A DNA stretch of 64,000 nt. Origin: Yoonia sp. I 8.24. Lineage in GTDB: Bacteria > Pseudomonadota > Alphaproteobacteria > Rhodobacterales > Rhodobacteraceae. Positions within the stretch are counted from its first letter, which is position 1, and the number at the start of each line of letters is the position of its first letter. Positions 20,088-29,267 of this stretch are shown here, piece by piece. A model generated the notes under the pieces. The model saw only the letters and a program-made list of their open reading frames with translations, did not search any database and was not told where the DNA came from. Location: the NCBI RefSeq assembly GCF_022096995.1, contig NZ_JACXGQ010000003.1, positions 490,939-554,938 of the forward strand, in the 5' to 3' direction. Made by a program: the position numbers and the translations under genes.

Positions 20088-20828
20088 ATGCTTAGCCCTG
20101 ACCAACAGCCTGCTTTTGTCCTGATCCGTCCGCAAATGGGCGAAAACATTGGCGCGGCTGCGCGGGCGATGTGGAATTTTGGGCTTGACCGGATGCGGAT
20201 CGTTGACCCGCGCGATGGCTGGCCGAACCAAAAGGCGGTCGTGATGGCGAGCGGGGCCGGGCGTTTACTGGATGAAGCGCAGCTTTTTGACGACACACCT
20301 ACTGCTATTGGCGATTGCGATTTTGTCTATGCGACAACGGCACGTCCGCGTGATCTGACTAAACCCGTTTTTACGCCAGAAGCTGCAATGAGAGATGCGC
20401 GCGCCCGGATCGCGGCGGGTGGCAAAGTTGCGGTGATGTTTGGCCCAGAACGTGCAGGTATGGAAAACGATGATATCGCGCGGGCGAATGCAATTATTTC
20501 GGTGCCTGTGAACCCAGAATTTGCGTCACTGAACCTTGCGCAATGTGTTTTGTTGACAGGTTATGAGTGGCGCCGTGAAGCCGCGCCTGTGCCGGATGTC
20601 ACTGTCTCTGCAATGGTCGGATGGGCCGAACAGATCGAGATTGAAAAGCTGGGCGCGCATTTTGAAGAACGGCTTGATGAAGCGGGTTTCTTTTTTCCCG
20701 AACATAAGGCCGCGAATATGAAGCTGAACCTGCGCAACCTATGGTCACGCATGCCGCTGACCCGCGCAGATGTGCAAATGCTGCATGGGGTGATGCGACA
20801 AATGGTGCGCTGGAAAGAACGGGGGTAG
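20088..20828 (+). CDS. trmJ: SpoU-family tRNA/rRNA 2'-O-methyltransferase TrmJ
   Basis: A 246-residue SPOUT methyltransferase. Motifs are RPQMGENIGAAARAMWNFGL at the N-terminus, VMFGPERAGMENDDI in the middle and NPEFASLNLAQCV in the SAM knot. TrmJ methylates position 32 of tRNAs. I start at the ATG at 20088 behind AAAGGAAG. A palindrome overlaps its stop codon. Confidence 0.9.
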   Translation: MLSPDQQPAFVLIRPQMGENIGAAARAMWNFGLDRMRIVDPRDGWPNQKAVVMASGAGRLLDEAQLFDDTPTAIGDCDFVYATTARPRDLTKPVFTPEAAMRDARARIAAGGKVAVMFGPERAGMENDDIARANAIISVPVNPEFASLNLAQCVLLTGYEWRREAAPVPDVTVSAMVGWAEQIEIEKLGAHFEERLDEAGFFFPEHKAANMKLNLRNLWSRMPLTRADVQMLHGVMRQMVRWKERG

Positions 20829-20849
20829 GTGGATCAAGATCCACCCTAC
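20825..20849. repeat. Intergenic palindrome overlapping the trmJ stop
   Basis: GTAGGTGGATC, AA, GATCCACCCTAC forms an imperfect palindrome with one bulged base that includes the trmJ TAG. There is no T-tract. It resembles small dispersed palindromic repeats of this bacterial group; only one copy was noticed in this window. Confidence 0.5.
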
Positions 20850-20917
20850 GGGCTGCTTGCACCCTGCCTGTACGGCACCTAGGTTCCATCTAAGCTACTT
20901 TCTCGGAGGCCAATATC

Positions 20918-22051
20918 ATGGCGACAAAACGTTCCATCTTTGAAGAGGTCGGCGACACCCCCAAACAGGTGGCAGCCCCCGGCGCGATTGACCGCTCAGG
21001 GCAGGGTGCGCGCGCCGCAATCCGGGCATGGCTTTTTGCGTTGATGGCACTGGTAGTTGTGATGATTGCCGTCGGCGGCTTGACCCGTTTGACCGATAGC
21101 GGACTTGCCATTACCGAATGGAAACCCGTCACCGGTGCCATCCCCCCGATGAATGCAGAAGCCTGGGACTCTGAGTTTGCGAAATACCAAGAGATCCCGG
21201 AATATCAGCTACAAAACAAGGGCATGACCCTGTCGGAATTCAAATCCATCTATTGGTGGGAATGGGGCCATCGCCAGCTTGGTCGCTTGATCGGGCTTGT
21301 TTGGGCCGTTGGGTTTTTGGCTTTTGTGGGCTTGCGCAAAGTCCCGACAGGTTGGACGGGTCGGTTATTGGGCATCGGTGCGCTGATTGGGGTGCAGGGC
21401 GCGATTGGCTGGTGGATGGTGTCATCTGGGCTAGGTGCGGGGATGCTTGATGTGGCGTCCTACCGTTTGGCGACGCATCTTGGGCTCGCCTTTGTGATCC
21501 TTGGCCTTTTGATGGTCTATGCGCTGCGGTTTGGGCGCGCGCAGACCGATTTGATGCAGGCGCGCCGGGCGACGGATGCGCGGATGGTCCGGCTAGCGAC
21601 TGCGTTGGTCGTCTTTGCCTTTGTGCAGATTATCCTTGGGGCGCTGGTCGCCGGAATCGACGCTGGGCGCGGATATCCTGACTGGCCATTGATGGCCGGA
21701 GGATTCTTGCCGCCGCAGCCCTTTGATATTGAACCGCTGTGGCGCAATTTCTTTGAAAACGATGGGCTGGTGCAATTCATGCACCGGATGGCGGGATACC
21801 TGTTGTTTGCCTATGGATTGTTTGTGTTCATGCGCGCCCGCAAATCGGCAAACCGTAAAATCCGGGCAGCCTTTCACGGGGTGATCGGTATGATGTTTTT
21901 GCAGATGGTTCTGGGCATTTTCACGGTGATCTACTCTGCCCCGTGGCATATCGCGATTGTGCATCAGGTTGGCGCTGTTGTGCTGTGGATGTTGATACTG
22001 CGCGCACGTTTTCTGTCACAATACCCTATTTCACAATCTGTCCGAGGCTAA
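20918..22051 (+). CDS. ctaA: Heme A synthase (COX15/CtaA type 2)
   Basis: A 377-residue, eight-helix inner-membrane enzyme that converts heme O to heme A for cytochrome aa3 oxidase. Heme-ligand histidines lie in WEWGHRQLGRLIG, ATHLGLAF, QFMHRMAGYLL and IVHQVGAVVLW. The helix-one motif GGLTRLTDSGLAITEWKPV is typical. TCGGAGG precedes the ATG. Confidence 0.96.
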   Translation: MATKRSIFEEVGDTPKQVAAPGAIDRSGQGARAAIRAWLFALMALVVVMIAVGGLTRLTDSGLAITEWKPVTGAIPPMNAEAWDSEFAKYQEIPEYQLQNKGMTLSEFKSIYWWEWGHRQLGRLIGLVWAVGFLAFVGLRKVPTGWTGRLLGIGALIGVQGAIGWWMVSSGLGAGMLDVASYRLATHLGLAFVILGLLMVYALRFGRAQTDLMQARRATDARMVRLATALVVFAFVQIILGALVAGIDAGRGYPDWPLMAGGFLPPQPFDIEPLWRNFFENDGLVQFMHRMAGYLLFAYGLFVFMRARKSANRKIRAAFHGVIGMMFLQMVLGIFTVIYSAPWHIAIVHQVGAVVLWMLILRARFLSQYPISQSVRG

Positions 22052-22055
22052 ATAA

Positions 22056-23525
22056 ATGACCGCATATGATGACTTGATGCAATTTCAGCGTGAAACCGAA
22101 GCTTTAGGGCAGGTTGCGGGCCGGCTTGGCTGGGATCAAGAAACCATGATGCCTGAAGGGGCCACGCCCCAACGCGCCGAAGAACATGGTGCGATGGCGA
22201 ATATCTTACACGCGCGACGGATCGATCCGCGCGTAGGGGATTGGCTCGAAGAGGCAGAGCCTGCTGATGATATCGCCGCGGCAAACCTTCGCCATATCAA
22301 ACGCAATTTTGAACGCACAGCCAAAGTGCCTGCCAGTTTGGCTGCGGAATTGGCGAAAACGACGTCGCTGGCGCACCGCACTTGGGCACAGGCCCGCGCG
22401 GATGAGGATGTTGCGAGTTTCTTGCCAATGCTTCAAAAAGTCGTTGATTTGCGCAAGCAAGAGGCGTCTGCGATCGCTGGTAATTCTGACCCTTATGATG
22501 CGTTGCTTGATGATTACGAGCCGGGTGCAACAGGGGCCAGCCTTGGTGCGATGTTTGATGCATTACGTCCGCGGCTGGTGGACTTGCGCGCGGCCATTTT
22601 GGACCGCCCGGCGCCTGCGCAGCTGTCCGGCAGTTTTGATGAGGCGGCTCAGCTTGCCTTATCTGAAAAGCTTGCGCTTGCTTTTGGCTACGACCTTGGG
22701 AATGGCCGGATCGATAAGGCCGTGCATCCGTTTTCATCTGGTTCTGGGCTTGATGTGCGGATCACCACGCGCACAAATCCCACAGATCCATTCAACTGTT
22801 TTTATTCGACAATTCACGAAGTTGGCCATGCCGCCTACGAGCAGGGTATTGATCATCAACACCTTCTGACCCCGCTTGGTGCGGGTGTGTCGATGGGGGT
22901 GCATGAAAGCCAAAGCCGGATTTATGAAAACCAATTGGGGCGTAGCCGCGCGTTTACTGGCTGGGTCTATGGACAAATGCGCGACGCTTTCGGAGATTTT
23001 GGCATTGCGGATGAGGATGCGTTTTACGCCACCGTGAACCGTGTCAGCGACGGGTTTATCCGCACCGAGGCCGATGAGGTGCAATATAACCTGCATGTAC
23101 TGCTTCGTTTTGATCTTGAACGCGCGTTGATTGCTGGGGATCTAGCGGTCAATGATCTAGAGGCCGCTTGGAACGACCGGTTCAAAGCTGATTTTGGCTA
23201 TGCGGTTGATCGCCCATCTAATGGGGTCTTGCAGGATGTGCATTGGTCCGAAGGGCTGTTTGGCTATTTCCCGACCTATACGCTGGGCAATGTTTATGCT
23301 GGGTGTTTGAATGCGGAACTCCGCAAGGCGGTTCCGGATTTGGATGATGATCTGGCCCAAGGGGATACGTCAGCGGCAACATCTTGGTTGCGCGAAAACC
23401 TGCAACAATTCGGCGGTCTGCGCACGCCGACCGATACAATCGCGCATGCAACGGGTACAATGCCAAGCGAAGCGCCATTGTTGGATTATCTCGAAGAGAA
23501 GTTCAGCGGTATCTACAGGCTGTAA
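22056..23525 (+). CDS. M32 family metallo-carboxypeptidase
   Basis: A 489-residue M32 (Taq) carboxypeptidase. The zinc site is HEVGH in STIHEVGHAAYEQG, with a downstream glutamate in GVHESQSRIYENQLGRS. DIRITTR-like and HWSEGLFGYFPTYTLG motifs match the family. It is cytoplasmic and removes C-terminal residues from peptides. It starts four bases after ctaA. Confidence 0.94.
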   Translation: MTAYDDLMQFQRETEALGQVAGRLGWDQETMMPEGATPQRAEEHGAMANILHARRIDPRVGDWLEEAEPADDIAAANLRHIKRNFERTAKVPASLAAELAKTTSLAHRTWAQARADEDVASFLPMLQKVVDLRKQEASAIAGNSDPYDALLDDYEPGATGASLGAMFDALRPRLVDLRAAILDRPAPAQLSGSFDEAAQLALSEKLALAFGYDLGNGRIDKAVHPFSSGSGLDVRITTRTNPTDPFNCFYSTIHEVGHAAYEQGIDHQHLLTPLGAGVSMGVHESQSRIYENQLGRSRAFTGWVYGQMRDAFGDFGIADEDAFYATVNRVSDGFIRTEADEVQYNLHVLLRFDLERALIAGDLAVNDLEAAWNDRFKADFGYAVDRPSNGVLQDVHWSEGLFGYFPTYTLGNVYAGCLNAELRKAVPDLDDDLAQGDTSAATSWLRENLQQFGGLRTPTDTIAHATGTMPSEAPLLDYLEEKFSGIYRL

Positions 23526-23536
23526 TCATCCTGCAC

Positions 23537-23564
23537 AAAAAAAGGGCCGGAGAATTTCCGGCCC
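23537..23564 (-). terminator. Terminator of the DUF1127 gene
   Basis: An 8-bp stem GGGCCGGA/TCCGGCCC (23544-23551, 23557-23564). The A7 run at 23537-23543 becomes a U-tract for the leftward transcript, so this closes the DUF1127 gene. Confidence 0.85.
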
Positions 23565-23585
23565 AGTCAGGAAGATGCAAACGTG

Positions 23586-23813
23586 TTAGGCTTGCCAGAA
23601 AGGTTTGATCACTTCCGCCTTGGCGGTTGCTGAATCCAAACCAATATCGTTCAACAAATGCGCGGGAAGCGCCTTGAGATGCTTGCGGGTTTTGCGCCGC
23701 GTTTCCCATTGCGTCACGGCCACTGCAAAGCGAACCGCAATACGTGCCGCGAGAGGCATGCTTGATGGTGAACTAAGTGCGGCGAATTGCGCCGCTGGGA
23801 GCGCGTATGACAT
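23586..23813 (-). CDS. DUF1127 small protein
   Basis: A 75-residue protein with a C-terminal DUF1127 segment (WETRRKTRKHLKALPAHLLNDIGL). DUF1127 proteins bind RNA and affect small-RNA turnover and phosphate metabolism in other alphaproteobacteria. I use the ATG at 23813; the frame open to 24029 runs into the divergent regulator. Confidence 0.88.
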   Translation of the reverse strand: MSYALPAAQFAALSSPSSMPLAARIAVRFAVAVTQWETRRKTRKHLKALPAHLLNDIGLDSATAKAEVIKPFWQA

Positions 23814-23833
23814 GGGTATGTTCCTTAAATTGT

Positions 23834-23918
23834 ATTGACACAATATCGTGCCTTGCTGTAATTGAATTGATACAAAGTGTTTTTGCGCGGGTCTAGAAAA
23901 TGATTGTAACCGATACAA
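23834..23918 (+). promoter_or_regulatory. Promoter with three repeats, likely MocR operator
   Basis: Three direct copies of a 10-mer lie at 23834 (ATTGACACAA), 23866 (ATTGATACAA) and 23909 (ACCGATACAA). The start-to-start spacings of 32 and 43 bases are close to three and four helical turns. A TTGACA (23835-23840) with TGTAAT 16 bases on forms a rightward promoter overlapping the first copy. The third copy lies within the start of the regulator gene. Confidence 0.6.
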
Positions 23919-25324
23919 TTTGGCAGCCAAATCTCGCTGACGCGGGGCGGTCCAAATATCAGGCGTTGGCGCATGCGATCCGCGAGGGGATTGCCTCTGG
24001 TCAGCTTGCTGAGGGTGAAAAGCTGCCACCGGTGCGCGATTTGGCGTACCGCGTCAGTGTGACACCGGGGACCGTTGCGCGGGCCTACAAGCTGCTTATC
24101 GATGAATCCTTGCTTGAGGCAGGCGTCGGGCGTGGGACCTTTGTCGCCAAAGCAAAGCCGTCCCCTGTGCGCAGTTTGCCCTCAGCGGATCGATTCTTCG
24201 ACCCTGCGCTTGATCGTGATGGTCAGGCACATCTGCTGAGCCCAAAAATGCCCGACGTAGGGCAGGCGAACATGATCCGCGAAGCCATGCATATTTTGGC
24301 GGACACAACTGCACCAGACATGTTCCTGCGCTACCCGACGCGCGATACAGATCTCCCTGCGCGCGAAGCCTTTGCCGCGACGCTTGATCCTGAGCAGGTT
24401 GGCGCCTTTGACATTCATAACATTGTCACCAGCCATGGTGGGCAAAATGCGATTGTCATGATCTTACAAAGCATTCTGACTGGCACGAACCCGGTGATTG
24501 CAGTGGATGAGCTGAGCTACGGTGGGTTTCGATCCGCTGGCGTGCTTTGCCGTGCTGAGGTCGTGGGTATCCCATGGGATGAGGACGGGCCGCTTGTCAG
24601 CGCGCTTGAAACCGCAATTAAGACCCATAAGGTTCAGGTTTTCTGCACCTCCGCCGAAGTGAGCAACCCCACAGCCAAACAAACGACGCCCGAGCGGCGA
24701 GTGGAAATTGCGGCGCTTGCGCGCGCGCATGGTGTGCATATCATCGATGATGATTGCTACCGGTTGATGAACACAAGGCGGATCGGCCCGAGCTATCGCG
24801 CACTGCTACCGGGGTTGGGTTGGTATCTGACCTCGCCGTCGAAATCGATCACGGCCTCCTTGCGTATAGGGTTTACCGTAGCCCCCAAAGGCTGGAGCAA
24901 GGCACTCACCCGAACGGCAACCTTTTCATCGTTTGGCGTGACGCGGATGGTGACGGATCTTTACGCCGCGATCATGGGCCACCCAGAAATTAATACTGTT
25001 GTTGATCGGGTGAAAGATCGCATCGGCAAGGACATTTCCGCCGCCGTGCGTATCCTTGATGGCTACGAAATGCGCCACTCCGCCACGGTACCGTTTTTAT
25101 GGCTTGAGCTCCCGATAGGTTGGCGGGCAGGGGAGTTTTGTCAGGCCGCCGAAGCCGCAGGGATCTTGATCAAATCGGCAGATGATTTTGCGTTGCGCGA
25201 AAGTCGATCAGTACACGCGGTGCGCATCGCCGTGAATGGGCTGGTGCCGCATGCGCATTTCGTGAAAGCAATGGAATGCTTGCGCGATTTGCTTGATCAT
25301 CCACCAGAACGGATCGCGATTTAG
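23900..25324 (+). CDS. MocR-type GntR regulator with aminotransferase domain
   Basis: A 474-residue protein joining a GntR winged-helix domain (about residues 18-85; LPPVRDLAYRVSVTPGTVAR) to a class I aminotransferase fold. The PLP lysine is in TSPSKSITASLRIGF. MocR proteins use PLP or an adduct as effector and often control vitamin B6, GABA or taurine genes; none is adjacent here. It is divergent from the DUF1127 gene and probably binds the repeats between them. Confidence 0.9.
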   Translation: MIVTDTIWQPNLADAGRSKYQALAHAIREGIASGQLAEGEKLPPVRDLAYRVSVTPGTVARAYKLLIDESLLEAGVGRGTFVAKAKPSPVRSLPSADRFFDPALDRDGQAHLLSPKMPDVGQANMIREAMHILADTTAPDMFLRYPTRDTDLPAREAFAATLDPEQVGAFDIHNIVTSHGGQNAIVMILQSILTGTNPVIAVDELSYGGFRSAGVLCRAEVVGIPWDEDGPLVSALETAIKTHKVQVFCTSAEVSNPTAKQTTPERRVEIAALARAHGVHIIDDDCYRLMNTRRIGPSYRALLPGLGWYLTSPSKSITASLRIGFTVAPKGWSKALTRTATFSSFGVTRMVTDLYAAIMGHPEINTVVDRVKDRIGKDISAAVRILDGYEMRHSATVPFLWLELPIGWRAGEFCQAAEAAGILIKSADDFALRESRSVHAVRIAVNGLVPHAHFVKAMECLRDLLDHPPERIAI

Positions 25325-25390
25325 TTGGGGTAAAATAATACCTAATTTGTAAGCTATTGTTTTTGAATATATAATTAACCCTCGCAGCGC

Positions 25391-25418
25391 TTGACTGCGT
25401 TGCGAACCTCTCTATAAC
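25391..25418 (+). promoter_or_regulatory. Sigma-70 promoter of rplM-rpsI
   Basis: TTGACT (25391-25396) and TATAAC (25413-25418), spaced by 16 bases, stand about 50 bases upstream of rplM. Confidence 0.75.
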
Positions 25419-25470
25419 ACCCCAATCCGAATGACTGTGGCCTTGTGCCACCCCAAACTTCTGGTGAGAT

Positions 25471-25932
25471 ATGAAAACCTTTACCGCTACCCCAGCGGAT
25501 ATCGACAAGAAATGGATCCTGATCGACGCTGAAGGCGTTGTTTTGGGTCGCCTTGCGTCGATCATCGCTATGCGCTTGCGCGGCAAGCACAAACCATCCT
25601 TCACGCCGCACATGGATATGGGCGACAACGTGATTGTCATCAACGCTGAAAAAATTCAGATGACTGGCAACAAGCGTGATGAAAAATATTACTGGCACAC
25701 TGGTCACCCCGGTGGGATCAAAGAAAAGACAAAAGCCGAGATTCTTGAAGGTGCGCACCCTGAGCGCGTCGTCATGAAAGCCGTCCAGCGCATGCTGCCC
25801 GGTGGCAAACTGTCCCGCCAGCAAATGACTCACCTGCGTGTATTCGCGGGCACAGAGCATGGCATGGAAGCCCAAAAGCCAGAAGTTCTGGACGTTAAGT
25901 CCATGAACAAAAAGAACACGAGGACTGCGTAA
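25471..25932 (+). CDS. rplM: 50S ribosomal protein L13
   Basis: A 153-residue L13, an early-assembling large-subunit protein. It begins [20 protein letters not shown] and contains [17 protein letters not shown] and the family motif [12 protein letters not shown]. It shares one base with the start of rpsI. Confidence 0.98.
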   Translation: MKTFTATPADIDKKWILIDAEGVVLGRLASIIAMRLRGKHKPSFTPHMDMGDNVIVINAEKIQMTGNKRDEKYYWHTGHPGGIKEKTKAEILEGAHPERVVMKAVQRMLPGGKLSRQQMTHLRVFAGTEHGMEAQKPEVLDVKSMNKKNTRTA

Positions 25933-26420
25933 TGTCTGATCAAGTGAATTCTCTCGAAGAGCTGGGCCAAGTTGCTGAAGCTGCTGAAGTTGTTGTTGAG
26001 GTTGCTGCACCGCGCGAACCTGTGCGTGACGAGCTGGGCCGCTCTTATGCGACTGGTAAACGGAAAGACGCGGTTGCCCGCGTTTGGATCAAGCCAGGCT
26101 CTGGTAAGGTCACCGTGAACGGCAAAGATATGAACACATACTTCGCACGTCCCGTTCTGCAAATGATCCTCGCACAGCCGTTTTCGGTTGCTGGCGTAAC
26201 TGGTCAATTTGACGTCATGGCGACTGTCAAAGGTGGCGGTCTTTCTGGTCAAGCTGGCGCTGTGAAGCACGGTGTTTCCAAAGCCCTGCAACTTTACGAT
26301 CCGTCCCTGCGCGCGGCCCTGAAAGCCGCTGGCTTCCTTACACGCGACAGCCGCGTTGTTGAGCGTAAGAAATACGGTAAAGCAAAAGCCCGTAAGAGCT
26401 TCCAATTCTCGAAGCGTTAA
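25932..26420 (+). CDS. rpsI: 30S ribosomal protein S9
   Basis: A 162-residue S9 whose C-terminal tail reaches the P-site tRNA. After an acidic, valine-rich extension of about 35 residues, usual in alphaproteobacteria, the S9 core begins [18 protein letters not shown] and ends [16 protein letters not shown]. Confidence 0.98.
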   Translation: MSDQVNSLEELGQVAEAAEVVVEVAAPREPVRDELGRSYATGKRKDAVARVWIKPGSGKVTVNGKDMNTYFARPVLQMILAQPFSVAGVTGQFDVMATVKGGGLSGQAGAVKHGVSKALQLYDPSLRAALKAAGFLTRDSRVVERKKYGKAKARKSFQFSKR

Positions 26421-26442
26421 TCGCAACCGAGACTATTTTTGG

Positions 26443-26477
26443 AAAAGGGCAGTTTCGCGACTGCCCTTTTTTGTTTT
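26443..26477 (+). terminator. Rho-independent terminator after rpsI
   Basis: An 11-bp perfect stem AAAAGGGCAGT/ACTGCCCTTTT with loop TTCGCG continues into a T-rich tail. Confidence 0.95.
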
Positions 26478-26508
26478 TGGGATACCCACAACCGACATGA
26501 GGGCGAAG

Positions 26509-27135
26509 ATGTATATTCCTGCACATTTTCAAGAAACCGATCCATCTGCGATTGCGGCGATGATCGCGGCGCACCCGCTTGCGCAAGTCGTGGCGCATAC
26601 GGATCAGGGGCTTGTTGCGAACCCGCTGCCGTTACTTGCTGTCAATGAAACGACGCTTGTCGGGCATCTTGCGCTTGCAAATGATATGCACCGTATTGTG
26701 CCGAATGGCGCGGATGTTTTGGTTATCTTTCAAGGGGGTGACGCCTATGTCTCTCCAAATTGGTACCCGTCTAAATCGATCGACCATAAGGTTGTGCCCA
26801 CGTGGAACTATGAAACGGTGCAGATGCATGGTCGCATCTCTTTTCAACACGATATGAAATCCAAGATCGCTGCGGTTGGGCGGCTGACCAAGACGCATGA
26901 GCAGGCAACAAATGAGGCGCAGGCGTGGAAAATGGCGGATGCACCGCCGGACTATATGGCGCAGATGCTTGATGGAATTGTCGCATTCCAGATCGACATT
27001 GGGCGCGTCTTCGCAAAATCAAAGCTGAGCCAAAATAAATCTGCGGATGACATCAACGGCGTCGCTGACGCATTACATCAACGTGGTGACAAAGACATTG
27101 CAGCAGCCATGCTGCAATCCGAAAAGCCCGTCTAA
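26509..27135 (+). CDS. PaiB-type FMN-binding protein
   Basis: A 208-residue PaiB-family protein (split-barrel flavin fold). It starts MYIPAHFQETDPSAI and carries GGDAYVSPNWYPSK and VPTWNYETVQMHGR. Bacillus PaiB is a negative regulator of sporulation and protease genes; most homologues probably act as flavin or heme-related enzymes. I chose the ATG at 26509, with GAGGGCGA before it; an ATG at 26497 is in frame. Its stop abuts the stop of the convergent pagL-like gene. Confidence 0.87.
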   Translation: MYIPAHFQETDPSAIAAMIAAHPLAQVVAHTDQGLVANPLPLLAVNETTLVGHLALANDMHRIVPNGADVLVIFQGGDAYVSPNWYPSKSIDHKVVPTWNYETVQMHGRISFQHDMKSKIAAVGRLTKTHEQATNEAQAWKMADAPPDYMAQMLDGIVAFQIDIGRVFAKSKLSQNKSADDINGVADALHQRGDKDIAAAMLQSEKPV

Positions 27136-27654
27136 TTAGCGCAACACGACCGCATAGCGCAGGGCAATTGTTTCAAGCCCGGGGTTTAAATCTTGGGTAT
27201 CTGCGTTGGATCGGTGGTCGTAGTGCAGCGAAAGCGTTGCCCCGCTATCAAATTCGTAACCAATGCCAAAGGCCGAACGAAAATGCAGGTTGCCACCCAG
27301 ATCAGGCCCATCACCCCGGTGATAATAGCCGGGCATCAATGATGTCTCAATAAAGAACGGGCTGTCAATCGCGTCTGCACTTGTCCATTTGAAACCCGCG
27401 CCAACCCACGTTGCGCCATTGCTGCCGATTGAGGCACCGAATGTAGGTTGAAACGGGCCATAGCGTCGATCCATATCGTAACCGAAATAGACTTCTTCGC
27501 TGATGATCTCTTCTTGGAATTCCATATCCGCAACTTGGAACGAAAGCCGGGCTGTGGCGGTATCCTGCGTCAAGCACCCATCCGTCCGGCAGTCGTTTAA
27601 CCCCATATCGGTGAGGCTGGTAATCAGAAAAATAATCGCAAGCGATCCATCCAT
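27136..27654 (-). CDS. PagL-type lipid A 3-O-deacylase
   Basis: A 172-residue outer-membrane beta-barrel enzyme predicted to remove the 3-linked acyl chain from lipid A. The catalytic residues of PagL are recognisable at the C-terminus: His147 and Ser149 in YDHRSNAD and Glu161 in NPGLETIALRY. The Ser-Glu spacing of 12 matches Pseudomonas PagL. The N-terminus MDGSLAIIFLITSLTDMGLN is a weak signal peptide. It is last in a leftward operon with ppk2 and tetR. Confidence 0.8.
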   Translation of the reverse strand: MDGSLAIIFLITSLTDMGLNDCRTDGCLTQDTATARLSFQVADMEFQEEIISEEVYFGYDMDRRYGPFQPTFGASIGSNGATWVGAGFKWTSADAIDSPFFIETSLMPGYYHRGDGPDLGGNLHFRSAFGIGYEFDSGATLSLHYDHRSNADTQDLNPGLETIALRYAVVLR

Positions 27655-27663
27655 CGGAAACTC

Positions 27664-28281
27664 CTATTGATCCGCGTCAAGCAACCCAAGGCCACGCAGG
27701 TAAATACCAATCCCGCTTTCCAGCAGGTCTTCGGGTGAAAATGGGCTTTTTGAACCGGGATTGCCGCGGGCAAAAAGTTCAACAACGCCATGCGACAGCG
27801 CCCAGATATGCGCGCTAAACATCTGTGGGGGCGGGCGACGATCGGCGGGAATGTGTTGACCAAGCTCCTCGGCGGCTTTTTCCAAAACGCCCATCGCGCG
27901 CGTTGCCGCCGCATGAAGGTCCGGTGAGCGGTGCATTGAAATACCCGATTCAAACATCGCGATATAGTAACCCGGATGATCGCGCGCGAACGTCAGATAG
28001 GCGCGGCCTGTGCGTTCAAACGCTGCCAAGTCTGACGGCTGACCATTGCCATATGCAATTTCCATAGCGTCGCCAAACATTTCATAGCCCTGCTGCGCGG
28101 CGGCGGCGATCAAATCTTCGCGCCCATCAAAATGGCGGTACACGGCGGCGGGGGTTACGCCTGCTTCGCGGGCCGCTTCCGACAGCGTAAACCCGGTCGG
28201 TCCCCGCTTTTCAATCAACGTCAAACAGCCTGAAATCAGGGCTTTGCGCAGATTGCCGTGATGATACCCGCGTTTAGACAT
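27664..28281 (-). CDS. TetR-family regulator
   Basis: A 205-residue TetR/AcrR repressor. The N-terminal HTH is clear ([20 protein letters not shown], then [12 protein letters not shown]) and the C-terminal part resembles the WHG domain ([18 protein letters not shown]). The true start is the ATG at 28281, overlapping the ppk2 stop by 8 bases; the frame upstream is inside ppk2. Its ligand is unknown. It may control its own operon, including the lipid A deacylase. Confidence 0.9.
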   Translation of the reverse strand: MSKRGYHHGNLRKALISGCLTLIEKRGPTGFTLSEAAREAGVTPAAVYRHFDGREDLIAAAAQQGYEMFGDAMEIAYGNGQPSDLAAFERTGRAYLTFARDHPGYYIAMFESGISMHRSPDLHAAATRAMGVLEKAAEELGQHIPADRRPPPQMFSAHIWALSHGVVELFARGNPGSKSPFSPEDLLESGIGIYLRGLGLLDADQ

Positions 28282-29143
28282 GCCAGAGATCAGGGCCTCC
28301 TGCGATTTTCGTATCAATCGGCCCAACCGCATCCGCATCTTTGCGGGCATAGTCCAATTGGTGCAAAATACTGCGAATGGTCTGCACCCGCGCGCGCCGT
28401 TTATCGTCAGAGCGGACAATGGTCCAAGGGGCCGTATCACTATGTGTGCGGGTCAGCGTTTCATCAATTGCAGCGCTATAGGCATCCCATTTGGACAGGC
28501 CTTTGACATCAATACTGCTAAGTTTCCACTGCTTAAGCGGGTCTTTCTCACGGTCCAAAAACCGTTTTAATTGCGTGGGTTGCCCGACATTGAGCCAAAT
28601 TTTGATCAACGTGATCCCTTCGTCGACCAGCATTTGTTCAAAGGCGGGCACCTGACCAAACCAGCGGCCGCGCTGTTCTGGTGTGCAAAAGCCAAACACA
28701 TGTTCGACGACACCGCGGTTGTACCAGCTGCGGTCAAAAATCGTAATTTGCCCCTTTGCGGGTAGATGCGCGATGTAACGTTGGAAATACCATTGCGCTG
28801 CCTCAACATCGGTGGGTTTTGATAGGGCAACCACATTGGCGACACGCGGGTTCAGGTTTTCGCGCAGCCGTTTGATGGTGCCGCCTTTGCCCGCCGCATC
28901 GCGGCCTTCGAAAACAATCGCGATCCGCTGCCCGGCATCGCGCACCCATGCTTGCATGCGCACCAATTCGATCTGAAGCGCGGCAAGCGCATCTTCGTAG
29001 TCGTTTTTGTCCCAGCGTGTATCATAGGGATAATCGGGATTGAGAATATCGGATTTACCCGCGGATTTGATCGCTTTCTTGACCGTATCGGGGGCCTGAT
29101 TGCGGTAAAATGCGCTAATGCCTCCATCGAATGGCAATTCCAT
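28274..29143 (-). CDS. ppk2: Polyphosphate kinase 2
   Basis: A 289-residue PPK2 enzyme, transferring phosphate between polyphosphate and nucleotides. The Walker A site is [15 protein letters not shown], the lid and Walker B region is [17 protein letters not shown], and [19 protein letters not shown] follows. Size fits the one-domain class I. It is first in the operon ppk2-tetR-pagL. Confidence 0.95.
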   Translation of the reverse strand: MELPFDGGISAFYRNQAPDTVKKAIKSAGKSDILNPDYPYDTRWDKNDYEDALAALQIELVRMQAWVRDAGQRIAIVFEGRDAAGKGGTIKRLRENLNPRVANVVALSKPTDVEAAQWYFQRYIAHLPAKGQITIFDRSWYNRGVVEHVFGFCTPEQRGRWFGQVPAFEQMLVDEGITLIKIWLNVGQPTQLKRFLDREKDPLKQWKLSSIDVKGLSKWDAYSAAIDETLTRTHSDTAPWTIVRSDDKRRARVQTIRSILHQLDYARKDADAVGPIDTKIAGGPDLWHV

Positions 29144-29267
29144 TGAAACTCTCCCGATACTCTCTTGTTATATATATGGAGATTTGTGCGCCTAAGTGCA
29201 ATTCACGCCGCGCAATAAACGATTTTTCGGTATGAACGGCGCGACGCCCAGACGTTGGGACCAAACA

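Noticed and set aside
23537..23564. Terminator of the M32 carboxypeptidase gene
   Set aside because: The T-tract exists only for the leftward transcript, so the hairpin is assigned to the DUF1127 gene.
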